DNA of 64,000 bases, taken from NCBI RefSeq assembly GCF_030272615.1, contig NC_081410.1:124054140-124118139 (forward strand), written 5' to 3'. A program made the position numbers and the translations under genes. Positions 34,728 to 45,810 of this stretch are shown here, piece by piece. Numbering within the stretch: the stretch's first letter is position 1; each line of letters opens with the position of its first letter. This stretch comes from Cryptomeria japonica (Eukaryota > Streptophyta > Pinopsida > Cupressales > Cupressaceae). The notes below the pieces were generated by a model. The model ran no database searches. It saw only the letters and a program-made list of their open reading frames with translations, and was not told where the DNA came from.

Positions 34728-36353
34728 TGTGTGAGGGAAAAAGCGAGACTAGGTTATCATGCCCTAATCCTACCTTTTGACACACATTACAAAATACGAA
34801 AGAGCCTAGAGGTATCACACAATTGGCTACTTCTTTTTGTGAAAGAAAGAGCCACGGGCTACCTATTAGGGTTTCTAGTCCTTTGTTGTAATTGAAAGGT
34901 AAGATTATGCAAGTTCAATTCCTAACCCTAAAATGCAAGTATGAGCTAACAACAAGATTGCAGAATTGAACTTAAACAATGGAAAGCTGTAAACACAAGG
35001 ATAAAACAAGAATGCAGATGCGTACCCAGAGTCAAAGTTTGACTGAAAATGTTCGGGACGGGGGCGCGGGCGCCACTGTCCTGATTCTGTCCCGGAACTG
35101 CACCTGAAACTGCTGTTTTACACTCTGGAAAACTGTCTGAAATGCTGTCTGTCAGGAGGACCAGGGCGCCCAGCGCCTCTGTCCCAGGGACCAGGGCGCC
35201 CCACGCCCCTGTCCTGGTATTCTACTCTGCAATTTGATGTGGGGTGCTGTCTCGACCTGCTTTTTCCGGATCTGCAACCTGCGGCGTCGTCCGAGTCTCG
35301 AAACCTACACTTATATCTGAAAAAGGTGTTTGGGTGGCTATATAGGGTTTTGCCTTAGTCAAACCCCCGCTTCGGTGATTTCCACCTCCACGAATAGCCA
35401 AGTTGTATTGTAAAAGTAATGTGTGTGCAGACCTTATGTGTGTGCAAGATCTAAAATGCAAGTAAGCAAACTAGAGCAACCTAGAAAGTAAACCCTAATT
35501 ACTTGTTAATGATAATGTAAATGCTCTAAATCAAGATGCAAAGTGATCTAAAGCATGAATAAATGAGATATTGAAGCTTATGCAAAGACATGAAAACAAC
35601 ATGAAATCATACCCAACCCTCAAGGGAGGAGTACAAGCCAATCTTCAGTCGGTAATCTCCTATTGTTCTTCAATGTCTTCCAAGCCCTAAATGGATGAAT
35701 GGAATTGTTAAATGCTTGCTAGAAGGATGTTGAATGTTGTTGAAGTCTTCACCGATCTACTCTTTCGCTGCATATGAGGTTCCTGAAAACAAAATTCGGA
35801 TCCCTTCAAATGAAGAAAGAGAGCTCTTATGTATGAAACCCTAGGTCTTAATTCCAATTTTTGGCCGACCTAGAGATTGAATATCCCGCCAATTTCTTGG
35901 GGTTAAGCTTTATTTTATGATTGGATCGCGCTCCTAAAATTTCGGGAAAAATGTCCGGGACCGTGTGCACTCCGGGCGCCACGGTCCTGACAACTTTTCA
36001 CCAAATTTTCAGGGCTGTCAGATATGATGGTTTTAGAGAGAATCCCGAAGTTACAGGTGATTTCGAGATGTTTTGACCCCCGAAATCAAGCCCCCAAGCT
36101 CAGAATAGGGCCTAATTAGGGTTTTTGATTAAGTAGTGTATTGGAAGAATAAAATGAAAGGGGCGTGCTTTAATGAAAGGGCCCGACTTTATGATGTGGA
36201 AGATGATGAAATAGAACCTTTAGACCTAATTAATTTGATTAATTAAGTGCTAAAGGGGAAATGAAATGCAAAATGCAACTGCGCCAAGGCGGGTGCTAAA
36301 CTAGGTGTTAAATTGTACTGCTTTAGCAAGTGCGTACAATTTATGACGTTACA
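34728..36353 (-). repeat. 3' LTR of Gypsy-1
   Basis: Starts TGTGTGAGGG and ends GACGTTACA as printed; on the element strand it runs TGTAACG...CACACA. It contains two units of a GGACCAGGGCGCC minisatellite (35158-35218). Confidence 0.95.
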
Positions 36354-36976
36354 TTTAGCCCCCACTTTAGCGGTCATATGAGTACTACGTGCATATGCAA
36401 GCTAAAGTACAGAAAGTAAACATCATTTGAAAAAGGATATATCCATAAGTTGTCGGACGAAGCCCCCAGCGGTATCTGCAGTACACAGTTAGGAACCACA
36501 CCCTACAAAACACACGTTAGATCACAAAATCACCTAATGCTTACTAAGGAAGGTGATGAAATTTGCAAGTAGCTATATGCCCCCCCCTGTTTCGACTTGC
36601 TTATTAGGGAGGTGAAACAGGGTAGCATGTTTACTTACGACAAATTGTGTAAGAGAGTATTGATGAGGGATGTTCACTGAAAAGGCTTCATTAGAGCACT
36701 TTTTGGAACATCCCGAGAGTAGGGGAGTGAAAATACGATTCCTACGCAACAAACAGTTCGAAAATCGCATCTCCCAAACTCAAGCTATGATGAAATGAGT
36801 GATAGAGGAAAATTAGGGTTGTGAAAGTAAATGTAAAAGAATGAAAGTATATACCTTTGAAAGTGACATTTGCATTTGTCACTTTGTTGATTCTGAGTAT
36901 TGTTCATTGCAGCGGAGCCCACATAGCCATCATCATGCCTTCACGATGACCGGAGCGTCCCACGAGGATTGAGATC
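36354..36976 (-). other. Gypsy-1 polypurine tract and 3' untranslated region
   Basis: As printed, TTTAGCCCCCACTTTAG follows the LTR at 36354; on the element strand this is the polypurine tract AAAGTGGGGGCTAAA. The remaining 600 bases up to the antisense gene hold no recognised ORF. They would contain the promoter of that plus-strand gene. Confidence 0.85.
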
Positions 36977-39484
36977 ATGCGCCAGGCCGTGATCGACGAC
37001 GAGCCACTGGACGAGGTGAGTTGACTGAACGTTGACTTTTGATTTTCTGCATTTGACTTTCTGTGATCGTTTGCGGGCCCTGGAACCCGACCATGGGTCC
37101 CACACAGGGCGCCATGGTCCCTATGGGGCGCCATGGTCCCTTCAGGGCGCCATGGTCCCTGTGGGGTGCCATGGTCCCCTCAAGGCGCCATGGTCCCTTC
37201 AGGGCGCCATGGTCCCTGATAGGGCGCCATGGTCCCTGACAGGGCGCCATGGTCCCAATCAGGACTTGGCGAGAGATGTCAGGGTTAGCATACGATGTTC
37301 GACAGTATGCATGAATGATTTTTGATGATTGAGTACTGATTATAGTTATGTTTTTGTGATGCAGGGTCTCCCGTACATGAGAGAGCACACGGCGGGGCAG
37401 ATTCTTCGCAGTTTGCGTGATCAGATTCCCCGACTTACTCAGGCAGAGAGAGACACATTGTCAATAGTAGGTTTGTGGTCTATGATTCTTATGTCGGCCA
37501 TCCGATTTCATCCCGCGATGTTGATGGCATTCATGGAATGGTGGGATCCTGACACATGCACGTTCCAGCTTCCAGTAGGGGAGATGACGGTGACACTTGA
37601 GGATGTGTACCGCATTCTTCGCCTACCGATCAGAGGAGCTACCGTGACATATGCGACTGATCGGTCAGTAGAGGATCATCAGAGGGAGCAGGTATATTGC
37701 ATAGGGAGAGTCATGCCGAGCGAGATGAGAGGTCGTATCATGGTCAGCTGGCTCTTACATCCTATAGGAGAGGTGCCCCTCATGAGACGTCTTATGATAG
37801 CCATCATTGCACTAGCTGTCTGCCCTAATGGGTGAGGTACACACATGCATGGGGGTCTCACGTGGTGCATCAGGGCTATGGAGAGACACAGGAGAGTATA
37901 TGCCTGGGGTCGGAGTATGCTTGCACATCTCTATCACGACCTCGAGGAGTATGTTTTCGGACAGGGTTGTAGCTTGATGACATGCACACTTTTGCAGGTG
38001 TGGATATTTGAGCACTTTACGTGCACCAGGCCTGTCGGCTATCTGATGAGTACGCCTAGCGAGCGACCTAGGGTATTTGCTTATCCACTTACCAGCAAGT
38101 GGAGATTTGGAGATCTATTGTATTGGAGAGTGATAGTTGACAGATTGACAGCTGAGGTGACCATGTGGAGACCATATCTGCGGATGCACAGATGGGATGG
38201 GATGGAGAGACAGTTAGCATGCCTACAGAGGAACCGCCTACTAAGAGGACGATATCCACACATCATAGTCCCATTCTACTTTGACCGAGTACGGAGGCAG
38301 TTCGGGCTAGAGCAGTGTGTCCCAGCCGATGTGCCCATCTATACTCGACACTCACGAGTCCTTCCCAGACCTAGAGCAGTAGCGAGATCGACGATAGACG
38401 ATATCGAGATCACAGATATAGAGGGGTCCGATCAGGATGTGGTCACTGATTATGCTGCAGACCCCGGGGCATAGCGCAGGTATCATTCCTAGTTTATGAG
38501 ATCATACCCAGGGCCTATCTTTCCACCAGATCACCCGACAGGCCATCCAGGTCCATGGAGGCATGGAGACCGAGATGAGGATCAGGGATCCAGGTCAGAG
38601 GAGCCAGAGGAGGGAGAGGGTCATGAGGAGGCAGGAGGTCTTGATCCGCCTATAGGAGATCAACCTAGTGCCGAGGAGGAGGGGGACGAGGATGACGACG
38701 AGGAGGAGAGAGATGATGATGAGGAGAACGAGGATGTAGATGAGGATGAGGATGACGAGGAGGATGGGGATGACGAGGAGGAGGAGGATAGAGATGATGA
38801 GGAGGAGTCAAATGCAGCTCCTCACCATTCAGGGGATGATATCATAGCCTTAGATCCTCCCATTATTCCCCAAAAGGGGGAACACAAGGCGCTACGAAGA
38901 CCTGCACCTATCACGCACAGAGCGTTCGAGCGTGGGGAGCCTAGTAGTTCCCAGTCACAGATGCTACCATATCACGATCCCTACTGGCGTGAGGGAGATC
39001 CAGGTATAGTAGGTTTATATTGATTGATTGATGTTTTGATGATATAAACTGGTACTAACACAAAATCTGTTCTACTGCTACAGCTAATGTGTAGGAGTGG
39101 TGCTCCTTGATCCAGCAAGCAGTGACAGATATCTCCACGACAGCGCAGATCCCTAGTTCCTCACAGGTTGCTTATAGACCTCAAGGGAACGCGGGTCGGC
39201 ATGATGATTTGTTTTCCCCATTTCGAGTACAGGTAGAGATACGGAGGGAGAGAGAGCGGGCTCTATCAGAGGACCTTCAGCGAGCACAGCGTGATCTAGC
39301 AGCAGCTCAGGCCGAGGCTACCTCGTATCGTGCTATCCTTATGGATAGGGATCGTAGGAGTTCCTCTCGGAGCCATTCACGATCTATATCACGGTATACG
39401 CCTATGGGTCCACCTGCACGGTCGGATCAGGAGGGAGCATCTAGTCGTCACTCTCCAGCCACCAGCCCTAGGGATAGGAGATGA
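36977..39484 (+). pseudogene. Antisense plant mobile domain (PMD) gene carried by Gypsy-1
   Basis: Plus-strand gene inside the minus-strand element. A short first exon (ATG at 36977) ends at a good donor, GAG|GTGAGT (37015/37016), and GATGCAG|GG at 37364/37365 is a matching acceptor in frame. From 37365 the PMD follows: LPYMREHTAGQILRSLRDQI, LMAFMEWWDPDTCTFQLPVG, MTVTLEDVYRILRLPIRG, YAWGRSMLAHLYHDLEEY, LLQVWIFEHF and YWRVIVDRLTAEVTMWRPYL, to about 38330. Then come a long Asp/Glu-rich stretch (about 38640-38815), a probable intron at 39003-39083, and a coiled-coil, RS-rich C-terminus to 39484. PMD proteins such as Arabidopsis MAIN and MAIL1 act in the nucleus in gene silencing and genome stability; PMD genes are also known as transposon cargo. 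The frame has one or two interruptions. Whether it is expressed is unknown. Confidence 0.82.
37107..37256. repeat. 19-20 bp minisatellite, eight units, in the first intron of the PMD gene
   Basis: Eight head-to-tail units of GGGCGCCATGGTCCCTnnn. Each contains two 6-bp palindromes, GGCGCC and CCATGG. It lies in the probable intron 37016-37364. Confidence 0.93.
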
Positions 39485-39545
39485 TCTTATGATGTAGGGT
39501 AGGTCACATTTTGGATGTGTAGGAACCTAACTTTGTATATTGATC

Positions 39546-39580
<35 letters not shown>

Positions 39581-40095
39581 GCTTCTTTGTTTCAAACGTG
39601 TTATCTTTAATGCCTAAACAATGTGTATTATGATTAAAGTTAATACATTTGGTAGATGTACATGTATGTTCTGAATTTAATTTCCATGTGATTGATTTCT
39701 CAATGCTCCATGATTAAATTGATACATGTGTGACTTAATTAAAATATTTGATCAAGTACTATATTGATGATAAGGAAGAAAGTATGTATTAAGCCTACGA
39801 ATCATATAACCAATGTGATTTAATTTGAATTTAAACACAACATGACATGATTCAACTTAACACATAAAAACATTGTATAATATGTCAACATAATGAAAAT
39901 GTAAATCTTTTGTAATTTACATAAATGAATTCAAGACAAACCATAAAGTAAAGACACATGCTTGTCAGGAACGAAGCAATATAGATTAAACAAAACATCA
40001 TTTAATTCTATTTGCTCTTAACAAAGATATGTTAACATATTATCCAATTTTGAAGAAGTGAGAAAGGAAATAGATAAATGATAAGGAATGAGGAA
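39485..40095. other. Spacer between antisense PMD gene and Gypsy-1 pol
   Basis: AT-rich and without ORFs. An (AT)n microsatellite of about 28 bases lies near 39549-39576. The two genes converge here (PMD on plus, pol on minus), so the spacer should hold both 3' ends. Confidence 0.7.
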
Positions 40096-43000
40096 CTAAG
40101 CATAGTATCTACGCAAGTGCATAGCATTTATAGGGTCTTTAAGGGGCGTACCGTCTACATCCGCTATTTTGTAAGCACTTGATCCATAATCTTCAATAAC
40201 GATATACGATCCAAGCCAATTAGGACTGAATTTTCCCTTTTCTTCAGGTAAGGCATTCACATTGCGCTGATTCTCATAGAGCACTAAGTCACCCACTGAG
40301 AAGGAACGTTGAATAACCTTATCATTATAGTTTCGTTGTAGAGTTTTGTGATACACTTGAATATGCTCAAGAGCATTTATACGCTGTTCATCAAGCATCT
40401 CAAGTTGTTGAAGCCTTTGTTCTCTGTAAGAGTCATCATCTACTATACCTTTGAGAGAAACTCTAAGTGATGGAATCTCTAATTCTAAAGGCATAATAGC
40501 ATCAGCACCATAAACAAGATTATAAGGAGTAGTTCCTGTGGCAATTCGTACACTCGTTCGGTAGGCCCAAAGAGCATAGATTAGCTGAGTACTCCAATCC
40601 TTACCATGCTTATTCACGGTTTTGCGAAGAATTTGTTCAATTATTTTATTGGATGATTCGGCTTGACCATTTGATTGAGGATAGTATGGTGTAGAAAATC
40701 GATGTTTGATATGATATTTCTCGAGGAATTGCTTCACGCCTTTATTCTTAAATGATGTCCCATTATCAGAGATTATAGTGGAAGGTATCCCAAATCAAGA
40801 AATAATGTTTTCTAGAAGAAATCGACAAATCACTTCAGCTGTAGTGGAGCGAAGAGGAACAACTTCTACCCACTTTGTAAAGTAATCTGTTGCGGTTATA
40901 ATGAAAACATGTCCTTGAGATGAAGGAGGAGAGATTTTACCGATGAGATCCAACCCCCATGCAGAGAAAGGCCAAGAAGCTACCTGAGAACAGAGTTCTT
41001 GGGCAAGAGCATGAATCAAATTATTGTGTTGTTGGCATTGGTGACATTTCTTAACAAATGAAAAAGAATCCTGCTGCATAGTTTGCCAATAATATCCCAT
41101 ACGAAGTAATCTTTGAACCAAGGATTTACCTCCAAAATGCCCCCCACAAGCACCTGAATGCGCCTCTTCAAGAGCAATAGGGATTTCTGATTTGTTAAGA
41201 CAGCGAAGGAGAAGACCGTTATAACCCCTTCGGTAAAGAACATTAGAAAGAATGATATACCTAGCAGACAACTTGCGAACTCTAGCCCTGGTGTTCCTAT
41301 TGGCGGAATCAAGAAAGATACCATCAGTCAAGTATCTTACGATATGCGAGTACCATTCATCTGAGTCTATGAAGTCGCAACATGTCACCAGGCTGGAATC
41401 ATCTACAATAGCTGGAGAAGTAAGGTTGTGAATAACAAATTTAAGATCAACCACAGGGTCCTCTAAAGATACAAGAGAAGCCACACATGCCATTGCGTCC
41501 ACATGTCGATTATCTTTTCGAGGAACAGGTTCTATGGTGTAAGAATCAAATTTTTGTAACAAAGAGATAGCAAGGTCTTTATATTGTGATAACTTGTCTT
41601 GTTTTGCTTGATACAGTCCTGTTACTTGTCTTATAATCAGTTGAGAATCTCCAAAAATATGTATGTGTTTTATATTCAAAGCTAAGGCTGCCTTTATTCC
41701 TGCTATAAGAGCCTCATACTCAGCAATGTTATTGGTACATAAGAAATTGAGACGGTAAGATAAGGGAATAGACTTTTTTGTAGGAGAAATCAGAACAACA
41801 CCTGCCCCCGATCCCGTACGACACTTAGAGCCATCAAAGTATAACTCCCAAGTTTCATCTTTCTCTGTACAAAGGATGAAATCATCGGGAAAAGACTCAG
41901 GGTTAGGGAAGGAGAAAGGTGAAGGGGCCTCAGCTAGGTGATCGGTCAACGCTTGCCCTTTAATTGCCCTTTGTGAAACAAATTTAAGGTCAAATTCAGT
42001 TAACATCATAACCCACTTAGCTAGGCGTCCTGATAAATCAGTTTTAGAGAAAAGATGCTTCAACAGATCAAATTTTACCATGATGTGGACTTTTGAATTT
42101 AAGAGATAATGTCTCAATTTCTGAGTCGCAAACACCAAGACCAAGCATTGTCTTTCTATCGCAGAATATCGGGTCTCATAATCGAGTAAGGTACGACTTA
42201 TATAATAAATTGGACACTCCTTACCATCTTTATCATGATGTGCCAATAATGCTGCAAGAGCATGAGAGGACACAACCGTATAAAGAAGGAAGGGTTTAGC
42301 AGGTTCAGCCGATCGAAGGATAGGAGGATTAGCCAGATACATTTTTAAATCTTCAAATGCTTGTTGACAATCCTCATTCCATTGAAAAGTGATATTCTTT
42401 TTGAGAAGTTGAGTGAAAGGAAAAGTACGATCCGCAAGTTGAGATACAAACCTATGAATAGCTTGAATTTTTCCTTGTAAGCTTTTGAGTTGAGACACAT
42501 TTCTAGGAGGTGGCATGTTAACAATAGCATCTATTTTCTTAGTATCCACCTCAATCCTTCGATGCGAAACTATGAATCCTAATAGTTTTCCACTGTCCAC
42601 ACCAAAAACACATTTTCGGGGATTCAAGCACATGTGATAATTACGAATCCTTTCAAAGATTTGACGAAGGATCTTAATATGATCTATGCGAAGAATGGAT
42701 TTGGCTAAAACATCATCAACATAGTCTTCTAGAGTCTTATGCATGTAATCGTGAAAGATAAGGGTCATCGCTCGTTGATAAGTTGCACCGGCGTTTTTAA
42801 GTCCAAAAGGCATCATTATCCAACAGAACGTACCCCAAGGAGTGGTGAAAGTAGTTTTGAATTGATCTTGAGGTTTAATGAAAATTTGATTGTATCCTGA
42901 AAAACCATCCATGAAGGATAATAAGGCATGTCCTGCCGTAGAATCAACTATCATGTCAATGTTCGGAAGAGGGAAATCATCTTTTAAAGAAGCCTTATTT

Positions 43001-43150
43001 AAATCTCAAAAATCGGTACACATTCTTATTTTATTATTTGGTTTAGCCACAGCGACAATATTTGAATTCCATGGGGAATAATCAATAGGGCGGATAAATC
43101 CAACCTCCAATAACTTTTCAGTCTCAGCCTTAACAAGCAGAGCCACCTTA
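40096..43150 (-). pseudogene. pol: Gypsy-1 pol: reverse transcriptase, two RNase H domains, integrase
   Basis: Minus-strand order: RT from about 43150 with FMDGFSGYNQI (about 42910), MPFGLKNAGATYQR (about 42810) and the catalytic YVDD (about 42715). Ty3-type RNase H lies at about 42030-42320. A second, archaeal-type RNase H starts at ELYFDGSKCRTGSGAG (about 41850) and includes NNIAEYEALIAG. Integrase has its zinc-binding HSGACGGHF and CHQCQQH (about 41030-41170), then WGLDLIG, SDNGTSF and a Glu in QSNGQAESSNK, so the DDE triad is present. The C-terminal part ends with DPINAMHLRRYYA at 40096. RNase H duplication is the hallmark of the Tat group. Nearly whole, with a small number of breaks. Confidence 0.92.
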
Positions 43151-45642
43151 GGATTCATTTTTCGAATCTTTTGTTTCACGGGCTTAGCATCAGGGACTAA
43201 GACAATATTATGAGTAACAATCTTAGGATCTATACCAGGCATGTTAGAGTATGTCCAAGCAAAGATCTCGGGGAATTCATGCAATAAATCTTCATATTGT
43301 TTTTGTTCCTCTTCATCCAAACATTTTCCAATTTTAATAACTTTTTCTTCATTGCAAGGATCCATCTTAACATTAGTGGTGTCACTTATGAGAAGATTAC
43401 TTTGTTGAGGAGTATCCTTTAGCTGAGGGAATTCTTTCACAATCTCATCGTTATCCGTCTCTTTTCCAAAATAGGCTTCAGTGTTCAAACAATAAGGGAG
43501 TCCCCTATTGTGATGATAACGAGGAAGGGTATCATATGCTCCTAAAAATTCAGCTAAAGCATCATCGGTAGGGAAAACATCAAAAGCACAAGCACACGAA
43601 GGATCCTCATCAATGTACTCAGGGTGTTGCATTGATAGAGAGGTAGAAATAGCATTAACACTAATACAGGGTCTTCTAGAAGCTTTAGTGCGCTTACAGG
43701 GATTATAGCCAAGTCCAAAGGCATGGTTGTGAAGATTATTCTCTAGAGGAACCTTTATTCCTTGTTCGTGAGCTCCACAACCATTTCCATGATACCCATG
43801 CTTAGCAAAAATGCGAAAACCACGACCATAACGATCAGCCATTTCAGACAAAGAAGGCGGTTTTTCATAAGACAAAGAATCAAACTCTTCAGAATTAGAG
43901 GTGCGGGGAGAAGAAGTTTGAGAAGCAGCCACAAAGTTATTACTCATAGGTTCAGGTAGTGTTGATTGATTTTTAGCTTCTTCCTTCTTTTCAGCTTTAA
44001 GCTCTTTAGAAGGAACCTTATATTCACCTACAAAGGTAGGATTAAAATCAAGGGATCCCCAATCGTCATCTGCGAGAACCTTCTCAGGATCAAAATCCTT
44101 CTTATGTGTAGTTTCAAGTCGAGAAGAGTCTTCTTCAGGAGCTCCAGACTCATCCAAAGAATTTTGATCATCAGAGAGTAAGGATTCACCGATAGGTGTC
44201 TTGTTTAAAGAGTCACCACTAGACGAGGGCGGCTTAGAGGCACCCCCTTTGGAAGTAGATGTTTGCAAACAAGCTTGAAAATTGGTATCACCTATCAAGG
44301 TATATGTCTTATTGTTGTAGATAAACTTAACTTGTCTGTGCAATGTAGAGGGGACAACTTGCATACTGTGAATCCAAGGTCTCCCTAATAACAAGTTGTA
44401 TGTTAGATTTCCCGACATAACATGGATAGGAGTAGGCAAAGTAACAGGCCCCACTGTGATGGGTAAGGTGATAGTACCTAATGAAGTTTTAGCCACATTA
44501 TCAAAGCCTCGAATAGGACGAGAGTCCGGCTCAATTATAGATGTATCCCCATTCATCTTATGCAAAAGATTAATGCTACACACATTAAGACCAGAGCCAT
44601 TATCTACTAGTGTTCGTCTTATAGCAGTGTCTTTCATGATAACCACAATCATCAAGGGATCATATTGATGTTGGATTTCACTAGTAGGCAACTCATCTTG
44701 GGTAAACACAATTTGAGCTTTAGGATTCATCACAGAGTTAACCAAAGATGCTATATTACTAGATGTATTCGGTGGAGGAACATTCAAATCTTTCAAGGCA
44801 TCTTGTAACATTCCATGATGAGAGGAAGAAGTTTGAATCAAATCCCAAAGGGATATCTTAGCAGGGGTAACTTTAAGTTGTTCTATAAGATCATATTCCT
44901 TACTAAGAACTTGTGAAATACATGGAGCTTGCGGAAGAATTGGTTGAGGATTCGGAAGAGAAACTGGAATAACAGGAGGAGGACTAGGCTACCTATTATT
45001 TCTGGTATGATAAGTATGGGCAACCGCATGATAACTCTCTCTAGTTATTTGCTTGGCATAACTATAAGGACTTATAGGTTTTCTTCCTTGCACAGTGATG
45101 ATTGGTTTATTTGGAGTACGAAAGGAATCATGATCATACCCTCCTTGGACAGTAAGGAGAGGTGATTTAGGACCTTGAAAGGTGGGAGAAGGATAAGCAC
45201 CTTGGACTTCAAAGAGAGGCTTTTTATGCTCATTCAAGTTTATCATATTAACCAATTTAGAGGTTTTGTTTTTGTTTAGAGATTTCGATAAAGCCACAAA
45301 GTCATCAAGAGCATCATCCAACAAAGCATGATCATATCTATTAAAAGGTTTATCTTTTGATTCAAAAGGAGACATCTCCTCATAGAGGGGATTGTTGAAA
45401 ACAACCATGTTACTAGATTTAGTGGAAGAGTTGATAGGAATGTACCCTTGAGAGGATTCATTCAACTTATCTTTCTCATCACAACGAAATGGCATAGTAA
45501 CAAGGTTTATGAGTTTTTGGTAAAATGAAAGTTTGGCATCTTTAGGGTTCAAAAACTCATCTAAAGCTTCATCTAATTCATCTTGGCTATACTCATAATA
45601 ATCATCATAAGCATGAACATTTTGCAAATAAAAGTCGAACAT
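43150..45642 (-). pseudogene. Gypsy-1 5' ORF: protease and G-patch region
   Basis: The minus-strand start at 45642 opens a region with two LDEALDEF / LDDALDDF motifs and three repeats centred on VQG (about 45060-45210), of unknown role. Then ISLWDLIQTSSSHHGMLQ (about 44800-44850) matches the usual segment ahead of the Tat protease. The protease has RTLVDNGSGLNVCSI near 44570-44620. A G-patch-like stretch (GYHGNGCGAHEQGIKVPL) lies at about 43740-43800. MNPKVALLVKAETEKLLEVG near 43140 leads into RT. G-patch motifs bind RNA or RNA helicases. I did not recognise a capsid domain. A small number of breaks. Confidence 0.8.
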
Positions 45643-45787
45643 TTTGAAATAAAAATTGCATGAAATTTAAACACACAATGCAAACAAACACACTCTTTTT
45701 TTTTTTTCTTTTTAATAAAAATGAAATGAAAACACACTAGATCTAGATCTAGATCTAACAAATGCAATGCAAGAAGAAACAATGATA

Positions 45788-45807
45788 GATTCACGTCGGG
45801 TTCACCA
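45788..45807 (-). other. Gypsy-1 primer-binding site, tRNA-Trp type
   Basis: As printed, GATTCACGTCGGGTTCACCA lies three bases left of the 5' LTR. As I recall it, this is identical over 20 bases to the 3' end of plant tRNA-Trp including CCA, so the minus strand (TGGTGAACCCGACG...) would be primed by that tRNA. Confidence 0.75.
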
Positions 45808-45810
45808 AAA

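Noticed and set aside
37107-37256. Short regular repeats that look like a CRISPR array
   Set aside because: Units are head to tail with only 3-4 variable bases between them, no spacers of unique sequence and no cas genes; the context is a plant retroelement intron.
43762-44181. Plus-strand basic ORFs within Gypsy-1
   Set aside because: Antisense shadows of the protease/G-patch ORF; no PMD or other domain, unlike the real antisense gene at 36977-39484.
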